DNA of 64,000 nucleotides from Affinundibacterium macrobrachii (GTDB lineage Bacteria; Pseudomonadota; Gammaproteobacteria; Burkholderiales; Burkholderiaceae_D). Location of the stretch: NCBI RefSeq assembly GCF_014652415.1, contig NZ_BMYT01000004.1:1-64000 (forward strand). The letters run 5' to 3'. Shown here piece by piece: positions 8,864 to 17,640 of this stretch; the first letter of the stretch is position 1; every line of letters starts with the position of its first letter. The translations under genes and the position numbers were made by a program. The notes beneath the pieces are model-generated. The model had not been told where the DNA came from and ran no database searches. It saw only the letters and a list, made by a program, of their open reading frames with translations.

Positions 8864-9478
8864 ATAGAAGTTTTTCTCGGAAAGTTGCACACTCCACGTG
8901 AGTAAAATATGGTGTGTAGCCGATAAAACTGGGCGATATCACTCATAGGAGACTACAAATATCGTTGCTAATCGCAAACTTATTTTCTAAGGATGTGCGG
9001 TGCACAAGCTTATCGCTGTTAGGCGTTTTGATTGCGAGAAGTAAATGGCCTTGAATAGGGAAAAGTGCGAACGTAAATTGCCAGCATCAAATCAACAATT
9101 CTATATGTGTATAAAAAAACTGAGCAACTGAGGCTTATTCCACGTGCGTCAAACAAACTGAAATCAGTAACTCCCCTCAATCAGCAAAGTGAACTTAACA
9201 AACTGTAACAGGTCACACCAACAAAGCGTTACAAAAAGCAGCATGAAAATGCCTGAAACTACGCTCCGGTGGGCTGTCGGAAAGCGAAACAAGTGATATG
9301 CTGCTACTCTATGAAATTTGGGGTAGGCAAGTTATCAAGCCACTCTCGTGCTGTTAAATTGTATTGGTGAAAGATGTTCGTATTTAGATAGGTAAAATCA
9401 GGCTTTGAATACAGTTGATGATAATTATCATCTAGCGTCCGATGCCTGTGCTGCGTTACGAATAATTGGAGAAAGAAC
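8864..9478. other. 615-bp intergenic region, no gene recognised
   Basis: I see no convincing gene on either strand. Short frames here have no ribosome-binding sites and no family resemblance. Two CCACGTG sequences lie in it (around 8893 and 9140), and a 16-bp palindrome lies near its right end (separate entry). It is long enough for a small RNA, but I see no clear hairpin followed by a T-run. Confidence 0.5.
9417..9432. promoter_or_regulatory. palindrome upstream of prc, Fur-family-like
   Basis: GATGATAATTATCATC is a perfect 16-bp palindrome ending 46 bp before the prc ATG. It contains GATAAT and ATTATC, the units of Fur-family boxes, but they overlap rather than being spaced as in the standard 19-bp Fur box. 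A metal regulator is possible but unproven. Confidence 0.4.
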
Positions 9479-11725
9479 ATGAAAAAGACTTTAATAGGTA
9501 TGGCAATCGCTTTGGTGGTTTCTACGCATTTTGCGATTGCGGAATCCGGGCCGATTGCCGCTGTCAATGCACCAGATGTCAATAATACGGCGAAAGCGAC
9601 GCTGAATTTTCAGCCTTTGCCGCAGCAAATCCAAGCCGCGAATATGACGGCGGAATTCTTTACCCGCTTTCACTATAAAGCAACGCCTTTAGATGACGCG
9701 ATGTCGGAAAAGATTTTTGATCGCTATTTGAAGTCACTTGATGGTGACCGTATCTTTTTCTTGCAATCCGATATCGATCAATTTTCTGTAGCGCGCGATA
9801 AATTAGATGATGCGATTTTGGGGCAGGATTTAACGACGCCGTTTGCCATGTTTAATCTGTATCACCAACGCTTTAAAGAGCGCTTAACTTACGCACGTAG
9901 TTTGCTGAATACAGAATTTGATTTCTCACAAAAAGAGGCTTATCGCTATCAGCGTGACAAAGAGCCTTGGCCAAAATCCGAAGAAGAAATGCGCGATTTA
10001 TGGCGTCAACGCGTAAAAAATGATTGGTTGCGATTAAAGCTTGCAGGTAAAGAGCCAGCAGCCATCAAATCTACTTTGGAAAAGCGTTATGAGACCACAC
10101 TCACGCGGATGAATAAACTGAAAAGCGAAGACGTGTTTCAGTTATTTATGAATGCGTATGCGATGTCGGTAGAGCCGCATACCAATTATTTGGGACCCAA
10201 AGCAGCAGAAGATTTTGATATTTCTATGCGTTTGTCGATGACGGGTATTGGCGCGACTTTGCAGGATCGCGATGAAATGGCGACAGTGCGCGAAATGGTA
10301 CCCGGTAGTCCAGCCGCTTTGTCGGGCAAATTGAAAGTCGGTGATCGTATTGTTGGTGTCGCTCAAGGTACGGATGGCCCGATGGTTGATGTGATGGGCT
10401 GGCGTTTAGACGACGTGGTGAAACTGATTCGCGGACCGAAAGATACGACCGTGACTTTGGATGTGTTACCTGCTGATGCAGGACCAGATGGCGCGCACAA
10501 AAAAGTTGTTTTGGTACGCAATAAGATTACCTTAGAACAGCAGGCCGCAAAAAAATCGATACAAGAAGTAAAGACAGCTGACGGTACGCGCCGAATTGGT
10601 GTGATCGCTTTGCCGACTTTCTATCAAGATTTTGATGCGCGTCGTCGTGGCGATAAAAACTTTAAGAGTGCGACACGCGATGTAGCAAAACTATTAGCCG
10701 AATTGAAGAAAGAAAAAGTCGATAGCGTGTTAATTGATTTGCGCGATAACGGTGGTGGTTCTTTGAACGAAGCAGTGGAATTGACTAGTTTGTTTATCGG
10801 CAAAGGTCCAGTAGTTCAGCAGCGCAATTCACAAGGCAAAGTCCATGTCGAAAGCGATAGCGCAGGCGTGGTTGCTTGGGATGGTCCACTTGGCGTGATG
10901 ATTAATCGCGGTTCTGCATCTGCTTCAGAAATTTTTGCTGCTGCAATCCAAGACTATGGTCGTGGCTTGATTATTGGTGAAAATAGTTTCGGTAAAGGTA
11001 CCGTGCAGACGGTGATTAGTTTGGACCAGATGGCGCGTAGCGAGAAGCAGCAATATGGCGATCTGAAAATGACTGTTGCGCAGTTCTTCCGTGTGAATGG
11101 TGGTACGACACAATTACGTGGCGTGACTCCAGACATCGCTTACCCAAGTTTTACTGATGCCGATAGCTATGGCGAATCGAGCTATGACAATGCCTTGCCT
11201 TGGGTACAGATTAAACCTGCGAATTACCAAGCGTTAGGCAATTTGAAAGACGTGCAAGCGATGCTGCAAGTTCGTCATGAAATGCGGATTGCGAAAGACA
11301 AGGAGTTCCAATTCATTAAAGAAGATATTGCTGAATTTAAAAAACAAAAAGAGAAAAAAGTGATTTCTTTAAATGAAGAAGAGCGCCGTGCAGAACGTGA
11401 TGCGCGCGAAAAGAAATCAAAAGAACGTGAAGCAATCCGCGCTGCTTTAGAAGGTAAATCGAAAGTAGCAGGCAAGGCCGATGATAAAGCAGATGCAAAA
11501 GCGGAGACAAGTAAGGTGCCAACGCAAGATGATGGTTTGCAAGGCAGCGAACGCAGTTTGGCTGCCGAGTTGGCGGCTGAAAAAGCCAGCAAAGAAGCAA
11601 AAGATGTTTATTTGATCGAAGCAGCGCACATCTTGAGTGATGAGATCGAACTGCTCAAATCCAGTAAACGTTTAGCTGATAAAACGATCTCACGTGCGAG
11701 TGTGAAGAGCAAAGAAACAAACTAA
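9479..11725 (+). CDS. prc: tail-specific periplasmic protease Prc (Tsp), S41 family
   Basis: 748 residues with a signal peptide (cleavage near residue 22). The N-terminal Prc domain is followed by a PDZ domain (about 245-335, with MTGIGATLQ and GSPAALSGKLKVGDRIVGV), then the S41 protease core. The catalytic Ser is S481 in GSASASEIF and the Lys is K506 in SFGKGTVQ, the same 25-residue spacing as in E. coli Prc. The C-terminus (about 605-748) is rich in Glu, Lys and Ala. Prc degrades or processes periplasmic proteins at their C-termini and is linked to cell-wall hydrolase control. GGAG seven bases upstream supports the start. A structured terminator follows. Confidence 0.95.
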   Translation: MKKTLIGMAIALVVSTHFAIAESGPIAAVNAPDVNNTAKATLNFQPLPQQIQAANMTAEFFTRFHYKATPLDDAMSEKIFDRYLKSLDGDRIFFLQSDIDQFSVARDKLDDAILGQDLTTPFAMFNLYHQRFKERLTYARSLLNTEFDFSQKEAYRYQRDKEPWPKSEEEMRDLWRQRVKNDWLRLKLAGKEPAAIKSTLEKRYETTLTRMNKLKSEDVFQLFMNAYAMSVEPHTNYLGPKAAEDFDISMRLSMTGIGATLQDRDEMATVREMVPGSPAALSGKLKVGDRIVGVAQGTDGPMVDVMGWRLDDVVKLIRGPKDTTVTLDVLPADAGPDGAHKKVVLVRNKITLEQQAAKKSIQEVKTADGTRRIGVIALPTFYQDFDARRRGDKNFKSATRDVAKLLAELKKEKVDSVLIDLRDNGGGSLNEAVELTSLFIGKGPVVQQRNSQGKVHVESDSAGVVAWDGPLGVMINRGSASASEIFAAAIQDYGRGLIIGENSFGKGTVQTVISLDQMARSEKQQYGDLKMTVAQFFRVNGGTTQLRGVTPDIAYPSFTDADSYGESSYDNALPWVQIKPANYQALGNLKDVQAMLQVRHEMRIAKDKEFQFIKEDIAEFKKQKEKKVISLNEEERRAERDAREKKSKEREAIRAALEGKSKVAGKADDKADAKAETSKVPTQDDGLQGSERSLAAELAAEKASKEAKDVYLIEAAHILSDEIELLKSSKRLADKTISRASVKSKETN

Positions 11726-11841
11726 ATTCGATCACAAATTTTTGTGCATGAAGTTGGGTTGAGTTTTGCAGTGCTAAATAAATGTTGATAGAAGTTAATA
11801 GACGTTAATATGCATCAAAAAATGATGCATGTTTTAAAAGA

Positions 11842-11900
11842 CGCTTGATAGATGGTGTCACCAATTTGTAGTTGGTGACATGCAAATATCAAGCGTTTTT
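11842..11900 (+). terminator. nested double-stem terminator after prc
   Basis: The outer stem CGCTTGATA / TATCAAGCG encloses an inner stem GTCACCAA / TTGGTGAC with a 7-base loop, and ends in TTTTT. Two nested perfect stems separated by internal loops are more elaborate than a simple terminator. Confidence 0.75.
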
Positions 11901-11918
11901 GATTTAAGAGTATGAAAG

Positions 11919-12773
11919 ATGATGATGGAACAAAAACGGTTTGCAGTTGTTGATTCTGCAGCAGAATCAGCAGCTAAGCGAATGACTAAGGCTAAGGTCG
12001 TCGCCACAACATTCACCTTAAAACTGAGACACGCGATTAGTTTTGGATTGATTTTTTTAGCGGGTTTTAGCCACCAAGCTTATGCGCAGGTGAGTACAAA
12101 AACAAGTACCTCGGGCAACACGCAAGCGAGTGCGCAAATTATCGCTAGCTTGGATAGCTTGCAACAAAGAGTCAAAGCTTGTGTCGCGTGCCATGGTCAA
12201 GAAGGGCGGGCGACAAGTGATGGTTTTTATCCGCGTATTGCGGGCAAGCCAGCTGGTTATTTGTTGAATCAACTGCGTCATTTCCGTGATGGCAAACGTG
12301 TTTATCCGTTGATGACATATATGGTCTCGCACATGAATGACGTGTATTTGCAAGAGATCGCCGATTACTTTGCTAGTTTAAATCCACCGTATGCCGCACC
12401 ACAAACGAGTCAAGCTACGCCTATCGAAATGGAGCGTGGTCGCTACTTGGTGAAGGTTGGTGATACAGAGCGCAAGCTGCCAGCTTGTGTTTCCTGCCAC
12501 GGCGACAAGATGACGGGCGTTGCGCCATTTATTCCTGGTTTGCTTGGTCTTCCGCGCGATTATTTGGTAGCGCAGTTAGGTGCTTGGAAAACTGGTAGTC
12601 GTCACGCCGCCGCACCAGATTGTATGCAAACCGTTGCTAAACAATTAGATGCAAGTGACATTGCGGCTGTCTCAGCTTGGCTCGCAGCGCAGACGATGCC
12701 AGTCGATACCAAGGCGATTACTGCAAGCAAAGATTTTAGCTTGCCAATTGCGTGTGGGAGTATGAAGCCATGA
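11919..12773 (+). CDS. diheme cytochrome c, c4-like
   Basis: 284 residues. A long basic N-terminus leads into a hydrophobic export signal (about 38-56, ending HQAYA-Q). Two cytochrome c domains follow, with heme sites C88-VA-C91-H92 and C190-VS-C193-H194; Met axial ligands are likely in YPLMTYM and the region after the second heme. Cytochromes c4 carry electrons between membrane dehydrogenases or bc1 and terminal oxidases. ATGA overlap with the triheme gene downstream shows they work together. Three ATGs in a row (11919, 11922, 11925) leave the exact start open. Confidence 0.88.
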   Translation: MMMEQKRFAVVDSAAESAAKRMTKAKVVATTFTLKLRHAISFGLIFLAGFSHQAYAQVSTKTSTSGNTQASAQIIASLDSLQQRVKACVACHGQEGRATSDGFYPRIAGKPAGYLLNQLRHFRDGKRVYPLMTYMVSHMNDVYLQEIADYFASLNPPYAAPQTSQATPIEMERGRYLVKVGDTERKLPACVSCHGDKMTGVAPFIPGLLGLPRDYLVAQLGAWKTGSRHAAAPDCMQTVAKQLDASDIAAVSAWLAAQTMPVDTKAITASKDFSLPIACGSMKP

Positions 12774-14158
12774 GTCACGCTATCGAAAAGAACAAAACAA
12801 GCCTTGCTAAAAAGGTGCTCAAGTTCAGTGCGATCTTGATCGTATCGCTATTGTTGCTACTGATCTTGATTGCCTTGTATGGTTATCGTCTTGGTGATGT
12901 TTATTCTGATTTGAGTAAAGATACGCCAAGTCATTCTAAAGTAGGCGAGCAAGTAGCATCTCGCCATGCATCAAACGCAATTTTGGAACGTGGTGCTTAC
13001 CTAAGCAAAATTGCAGATTGCATGGCTTGTCACACGACGCGCGGTGGTGCAGCGTTTGCTGGTGGTCGCGTGATGGAATCGGAATTTGGTCAATTCATTA
13101 CGCCTAACATCACACCAGATAAGCAGACCGGTATTGGTAATTGGACTGCCGAGGATTTTTGGAATGCATTACATAATGGACGTGGCAAGCAAGGGCAGTT
13201 GTTGTATCCAGCATTTCCGTTTGTAAATTACACTCATATTAGCCGCGCAGATGCAGATGCGATATTTGCCTATTTGCAGAGCCAGCCTGCGGTTGTGCAA
13301 CAAAATCTCGAACATCGTTTAGCATTTCCCTACAATCAGCGAGTTGGCTTGGCATTGTGGCGAGCGCTGTATTTTAAGCCGGGTGAGTTAGCTTATCAGC
13401 CAGCGCAAAGCCAAGAATGGAATCGTGGCGCTTATTTGGTAAGAGGGTTAGCGCATTGCAGCGCCTGTCATAGTAGTCGCAATCAGTTTGGTGCGAATAA
13501 AGGCAGCGATGATTTCTCCGGTGGTGAGATGGCGGGGATTCGTTGGTATGCGCCTTCTTTGGTGGCGAAGCATGAACTCAATTTGTCGACTTGGAGTGCG
13601 ACGGATTTAAGTCAGCTTTTGCAACATGGCGTCAATCGTCAATCAATTGTGAACGGCCCGATGGCAGAAGTGGTTAAAGCGAGTCTGCAATATCTAACGG
13701 ATCAAGATGCGGCCGCGATGGCGAATTATTTGCGATCATTGCCAACGCAAGAAAAAACCGAGCCTGATTTTTTGGATAGAGCAATTGCGCGACCAAGCGT
13801 ATCGAAGGAGCAAATGCTGCAAATGATGGAAGCCGGTGAGGCGATTTATCGTGCGCAATGTATTGATTGCCACGGTAAAAATGGCGAAGGGCAAGCTGGT
13901 ATTTATCCAGCACTTAAAGGCAATCCTTCTTTGCAAATGGAGTCGCTGAGCAATCCAATTCGGATTATTTTAGCGGGTGGCTTTTCTCCTGTCACCAAAG
14001 GCAATCCGCGTCCATACAGCATGCCACCATTCGCCCCATTTTTAACTGATACCGAAGTCGCGCTGGTGCTCACTTATATCCGTAATGCTTGGGGCAATCA
14101 AGCGAGTGCGGTTGGGGCTGCTGAGGTCAATCCTTATCGTACCGCGAGCCTAGATTAA
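12770..14158 (+). CDS. membrane-anchored triheme cytochrome c (alcohol-dehydrogenase cytochrome-subunit type)
   Basis: 462 residues. One N-terminal membrane helix (about 22-44, very Leu/Ile-rich) and three cytochrome c domains with C84-MA-C87-H88, C230-SA-C233-H234 and C364-ID-C367-H368. The arrangement matches the cytochrome c subunit of membrane alcohol/gluconate dehydrogenases, which pass electrons to quinone or oxidase. No dehydrogenase subunit is adjacent, so the donor is unknown. ATG 12770 overlaps the upstream stop as ATGA, which decides the start. Confidence 0.88.
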   Translation: MSHAIEKNKTSLAKKVLKFSAILIVSLLLLLILIALYGYRLGDVYSDLSKDTPSHSKVGEQVASRHASNAILERGAYLSKIADCMACHTTRGGAAFAGGRVMESEFGQFITPNITPDKQTGIGNWTAEDFWNALHNGRGKQGQLLYPAFPFVNYTHISRADADAIFAYLQSQPAVVQQNLEHRLAFPYNQRVGLALWRALYFKPGELAYQPAQSQEWNRGAYLVRGLAHCSACHSSRNQFGANKGSDDFSGGEMAGIRWYAPSLVAKHELNLSTWSATDLSQLLQHGVNRQSIVNGPMAEVVKASLQYLTDQDAAAMANYLRSLPTQEKTEPDFLDRAIARPSVSKEQMLQMMEAGEAIYRAQCIDCHGKNGEGQAGIYPALKGNPSLQMESLSNPIRIILAGGFSPVTKGNPRPYSMPPFAPFLTDTEVALVLTYIRNAWGNQASAVGAAEVNPYRTASLD

Positions 14159-14163
14159 ACATC

Positions 14164-14198
14164 GCAAGTTTGGAGTAGTTAACGCGATCCAAACTTGC
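14164..14198. other. strong hairpin without T-run
   Basis: GCAAGTTTGGA / TCCAAACTTGC, an 11-bp perfect stem with a 13-base loop, placed just after the triheme cytochrome stop. No T-run follows on either side, so it may stabilise the mRNA 3' end rather than terminate on its own. Confidence 0.55.
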
Positions 14199-14257
14199 CT
14201 AGCTGATGTAATTAAACTGTGAAATAAAAAAATAAATTAAATGAGAGATGAGGGAAA

Positions 14258-16924
14258 ATGAAACGTCATTTGATATCGTTGGCGGTATGTACCTTGCTAG
14301 GCAGCATGTTCACACCTGTCATCGCGGCACCTGACATCGCATCTGCTAAGATCGATTATCGCAAAGTAAACACCCAGCTACCGCGCCATGTAAGGCCGAT
14401 TCATTACGATGTATCAATCAAGCCAGATGCAGCACAGGCGCGCTTCTCAGCAAAAGTCGGCATACATTTAACGTTATTGAGCCCAAGTCACAGCATCACA
14501 CTGAATGCGACGGATCTCACTTTTAAGAAAATTCGCTTACTAGACGCGAACGGTAAAAGCATTAGCGATGATGCAAAGGTGACGATCAACGCAGAACAAC
14601 AAACCGCTACGTTCACGTTTTCGCAGCGCTTAAAGCCCGCCCAATACAGATTAGAACTTGAATACGATGGATTGATCGGCACGCAAGCGGTGGGATTATT
14701 TTCACTCGATTACGATAGTCCACAAGGCAAGCAACGTGCGCTGTATACACAGTTCGAAAATTCGGATGCGCGACGTGTGATTCCTTCTTGGGATGAGCCT
14801 GTTCACAAAGCCACCTTCAACGTCGAGATGATCGTACCGCAGGCGCACATGGCGGTGAGCAATATGCCAGTCTTAGCGCGTACAGATCTTGGTGATGGAT
14901 TTAGCGTGGTCAAGTTTGCGAAGTCGCCCAAGATGTCGACATATCTTCTATTTTTGAGCGTGGGCGATTTTGAACGCGCCACTGTGATGGCAGATGGCAC
15001 AGAGATCGGCGTGATTGCAAAACGCGGTAGTCTCGATCAAGCCCGCTATGTGTTGGAAGAGTCGAAAGGGATTTTGCGTGAATTTAATGATTACTTCGGC
15101 ACCCGTTATCCTCTGCCTAAACTAGATAATATTGCCGCGCCAGGACAAAGCCAGTTCTTTAGTGCGATGGAAAACTGGGGCGCGATTTTTACCTTTGAAA
15201 GCTCGATCTTGCTTGATCCAAGCTTTTCAACGCAAGCAGATAAACAACTCGCATTTGTGACGGCGGCACATGAAGCTGCACATCAATGGTTTGGTAATTT
15301 GGTGACCATGCAATGGTGGGATGATTTGTGGTTAAACGAAGGCTTTGCATCGTGGATGGAAAACCGAACCATGATGAGATTGCATCCTGAGTGGCAGCCA
15401 GAATTTAATGCGATTTCGGTTCGTGAACAGGCGATTGCCTTAGATGCTTTAGCGAGCACCCATCCGGTTGTACAAAAAATCGAAACGGTCGATCAAGCTA
15501 GCCAAGCGTTTGATAGCATCACTTACCAAAAAGGTGAGGCGGTGATTCGCATGTTAGAGAACTATGTTGGTGCCGATGCATGGCGACAAGCAGTGCGTTC
15601 ATATATGCGCACGCATGCGTACAGCAACACACAATCGCGCGACTTGTGGAAACAAGTGGAAAAGGCGGCACGCAAGCCTATCGTGGCAATCGCCAAAGAC
15701 TTTACTGAACAAGCTGGTGTACCTTTAATTTATGTGGATGATGTCGTTTGCAAAAACGGAAAATCGATTATTAGCTTGCGTCAGGGTGAGTTTTCAAAGG
15801 ACTTACCGAATAAGAAACCTTTGCATTGGCGCGTGCCGGTAGTGGCACAAGTGGCAGGAACCAAGGTGATCGGTAGCACCTTAGTCGTCAATGGTAAAGC
15901 GAGTTTGCAGTTGCCCGCTTGCGGCCCCGTCGTGGTCAACGCAGGTCAAATGGGATATTACCGTACACTTTATGCTCCGCAGGTTTTTACTGAGTTGCGC
16001 AAAAACTTTAGTGATATTGGTGCGATCGATCAGCTTGGAATTTTGTCAGATAGCTGGAATCTGGGTTTGACTGGGCATCAATCGATTGATGCTTATTTAG
16101 ATTTGGCGAAAAACTTATCGGCAGATATGAGTCCGCATGTGTGGAATCAAATTGCCAATGTCTTTTCGACGATTCATGCATATTTGCAGGACGATCCAAC
16201 GCGTCAAAAAATCTTCCAACAATGGGCGTTCCAACGCTTATTGCCGCTGATGCAGCAGCTAGGTTGGCAAGCGCAAGAAAACGAAGCTGAACAGCTTGCG
16301 AATACACGTGCGGCGATGATTTCTGTATTGGGAAGTATGGGCGAGCCAAGCGTATTGGCTGAAGCGCGCCGACGTTTTGCGGTGATGGATAGTGATGCTA
16401 GTGCAGCACCAGCCGCTTTACGCTTACTCATTTTGGCAATTGTTGCAGAGCACGCTGACAGTGCTACCTGGCAGATCTTGCATGAAAAAGCCAAAGCAGA
16501 AAAATCGGCATTGGCAAAACAAAACCTCTATGAATTGCTTGCTGCAAGCGAGGACAAAATCTTAGCGCAACGTGCATTAGATTTAGCCTTGAGCGAAGAA
16601 CCAGGATTGACCACAAGTGCCGCGATGATTCGACAAGTCGCGGCAAATCATCCTGATATGGCATTTGATTTTGCGATTGCCAATATGGCGAAAGTGAATG
16701 ATCGGGTTGACGCTACATCACGTAGCCGCTTCTTCCCATCACTGGCAAGTAGCTCATCCAATTCACAAATGATTAGTAAGTTAAATGCATACGCCGACGC
16801 CAACTTAGATCAGAGTGCACGCGGAGAACTGCAAACCGTGATCGCAGCGATTGAGTATAAGATCAAACTAAAGCGTGAACGTGTACCCGAGATTCAGGCG
16901 TGGTTGGATCGCTTGGTCAAGTGA
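14258..16924 (+). CDS. M1-family metallo-aminopeptidase, exported
   Basis: 888 residues with a signal peptide (cleavage near VIAA-PD, about residue 24). The zinc site is H338-E339-AA-H342 with E361 in LNEGFA, exactly the HExxH-x18-E spacing of gluzincins. The aminopeptidase exopeptidase motif is present as SAMENWG (302-308) instead of the usual GAMENWG. An ERAP1-like C-terminal helical domain follows (about 540-880). Such enzymes remove N-terminal residues from peptides; the export signal places it in the periplasm or outside. Monocistronic, with a GA-rich ribosome-binding region before the ATG. Confidence 0.93.
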   Translation: MKRHLISLAVCTLLGSMFTPVIAAPDIASAKIDYRKVNTQLPRHVRPIHYDVSIKPDAAQARFSAKVGIHLTLLSPSHSITLNATDLTFKKIRLLDANGKSISDDAKVTINAEQQTATFTFSQRLKPAQYRLELEYDGLIGTQAVGLFSLDYDSPQGKQRALYTQFENSDARRVIPSWDEPVHKATFNVEMIVPQAHMAVSNMPVLARTDLGDGFSVVKFAKSPKMSTYLLFLSVGDFERATVMADGTEIGVIAKRGSLDQARYVLEESKGILREFNDYFGTRYPLPKLDNIAAPGQSQFFSAMENWGAIFTFESSILLDPSFSTQADKQLAFVTAAHEAAHQWFGNLVTMQWWDDLWLNEGFASWMENRTMMRLHPEWQPEFNAISVREQAIALDALASTHPVVQKIETVDQASQAFDSITYQKGEAVIRMLENYVGADAWRQAVRSYMRTHAYSNTQSRDLWKQVEKAARKPIVAIAKDFTEQAGVPLIYVDDVVCKNGKSIISLRQGEFSKDLPNKKPLHWRVPVVAQVAGTKVIGSTLVVNGKASLQLPACGPVVVNAGQMGYYRTLYAPQVFTELRKNFSDIGAIDQLGILSDSWNLGLTGHQSIDAYLDLAKNLSADMSPHVWNQIANVFSTIHAYLQDDPTRQKIFQQWAFQRLLPLMQQLGWQAQENEAEQLANTRAAMISVLGSMGEPSVLAEARRRFAVMDSDASAAPAALRLLILAIVAEHADSATWQILHEKAKAEKSALAKQNLYELLAASEDKILAQRALDLALSEEPGLTTSAAMIRQVAANHPDMAFDFAIANMAKVNDRVDATSRSRFFPSLASSSSNSQMISKLNAYADANLDQSARGELQTVIAAIEYKIKLKRERVPEIQAWLDRLVK

Positions 16925-17081
16925 AGTATTTGGCCCAATCTTCATGATGAATTTGAGTAAGATTTTTAATGGAAAGCTTTTGTTATAGTTAATTTAATTT
17001 TCAAAGATTGAGTTGACTCCAGAATAGATATTGCAGAGCAAAATCGGAATCTCATTTTTTATTTCCATACCAGGATTTAAA

Positions 17082-17606
17082 TTGCCTTTCACACCTTTTC
17101 ACATGGGCGCAGCGCTGCTCTGTAAACCGTTTTGTAAATCAAGTCTGAGTTTGATTACATTTGGAGTCGCCCAAATCCTAATGGATATTGAGCCAGGAAT
17201 CGGAATGCTTAATGGTAGCAACAGGCTTCATGGGTTCTCGCATACGCTTGTTGGCGCGATCATGATCGCGTTTATCGTAATCTTAATTTCTCCGACAATA
17301 TGCTCAGCTATATTTCGAAAAGCAAACAGAGAGTTAGGACATTATCGAGTTACGTGGCTTATTTTTCCTGAACGATTGCGTTATCGTGATGTCGTATTTT
17401 CCGCATTGTTTGGCACACTAAGTCATGTGGTATTGGATAGTATCTTGCACACTGACATTCGGCCACTTGCCCCATTTTCAGAGTTAAATCCGATTTTTGG
17501 ACTTGTTTCGCATGATGGGGTTTATGAGATTTGCACTTTAAGTGGCTTCGTCGGTATTTTTATTTGGGCCTTAATTTCGTGGCGGCGGCAAGCAAAAGAA
17601 AAGTAA
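17082..17606 (+). CDS. YdjM-like membrane-bound metal-dependent hydrolase family protein
   Basis: 174 residues. The family histidines are visible in PFTPFHMGAAL, HGFSHTLVG and GTLSHVVLDSILH, with four or so membrane helices. No biochemical role is established for the family beyond a predicted metal site. I chose TTG 17082 because it yields the usual family beginning (M)PFTPFH and has AGGA six bases upstream. A more upstream TTG at 17031 would add 17 residues of unrelated sequence. It converges with the next gene. Confidence 0.8.
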   Translation: MPFTPFHMGAALLCKPFCKSSLSLITFGVAQILMDIEPGIGMLNGSNRLHGFSHTLVGAIMIAFIVILISPTICSAIFRKANRELGHYRVTWLIFPERLRYRDVVFSALFGTLSHVVLDSILHTDIRPLAPFSELNPIFGLVSHDGVYEICTLSGFVGIFIWALISWRRQAKEK

Positions 17607-17640
17607 CAATCGTATTGGATGAGTATTTTTAGAAATATTT

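Noticed and set aside
9304-9582. Minus-strand frame overlapping the prc start and the palindrome
   Set aside because: It runs through the prc signal peptide and the operator-like site; composition is not protein-like.
11275-11592. Overlapping minus-strand frames opposite the Glu/Lys-rich end of prc
   Set aside because: They are Ser/Phe-rich complements of Glu/Lys codons with no independent support.
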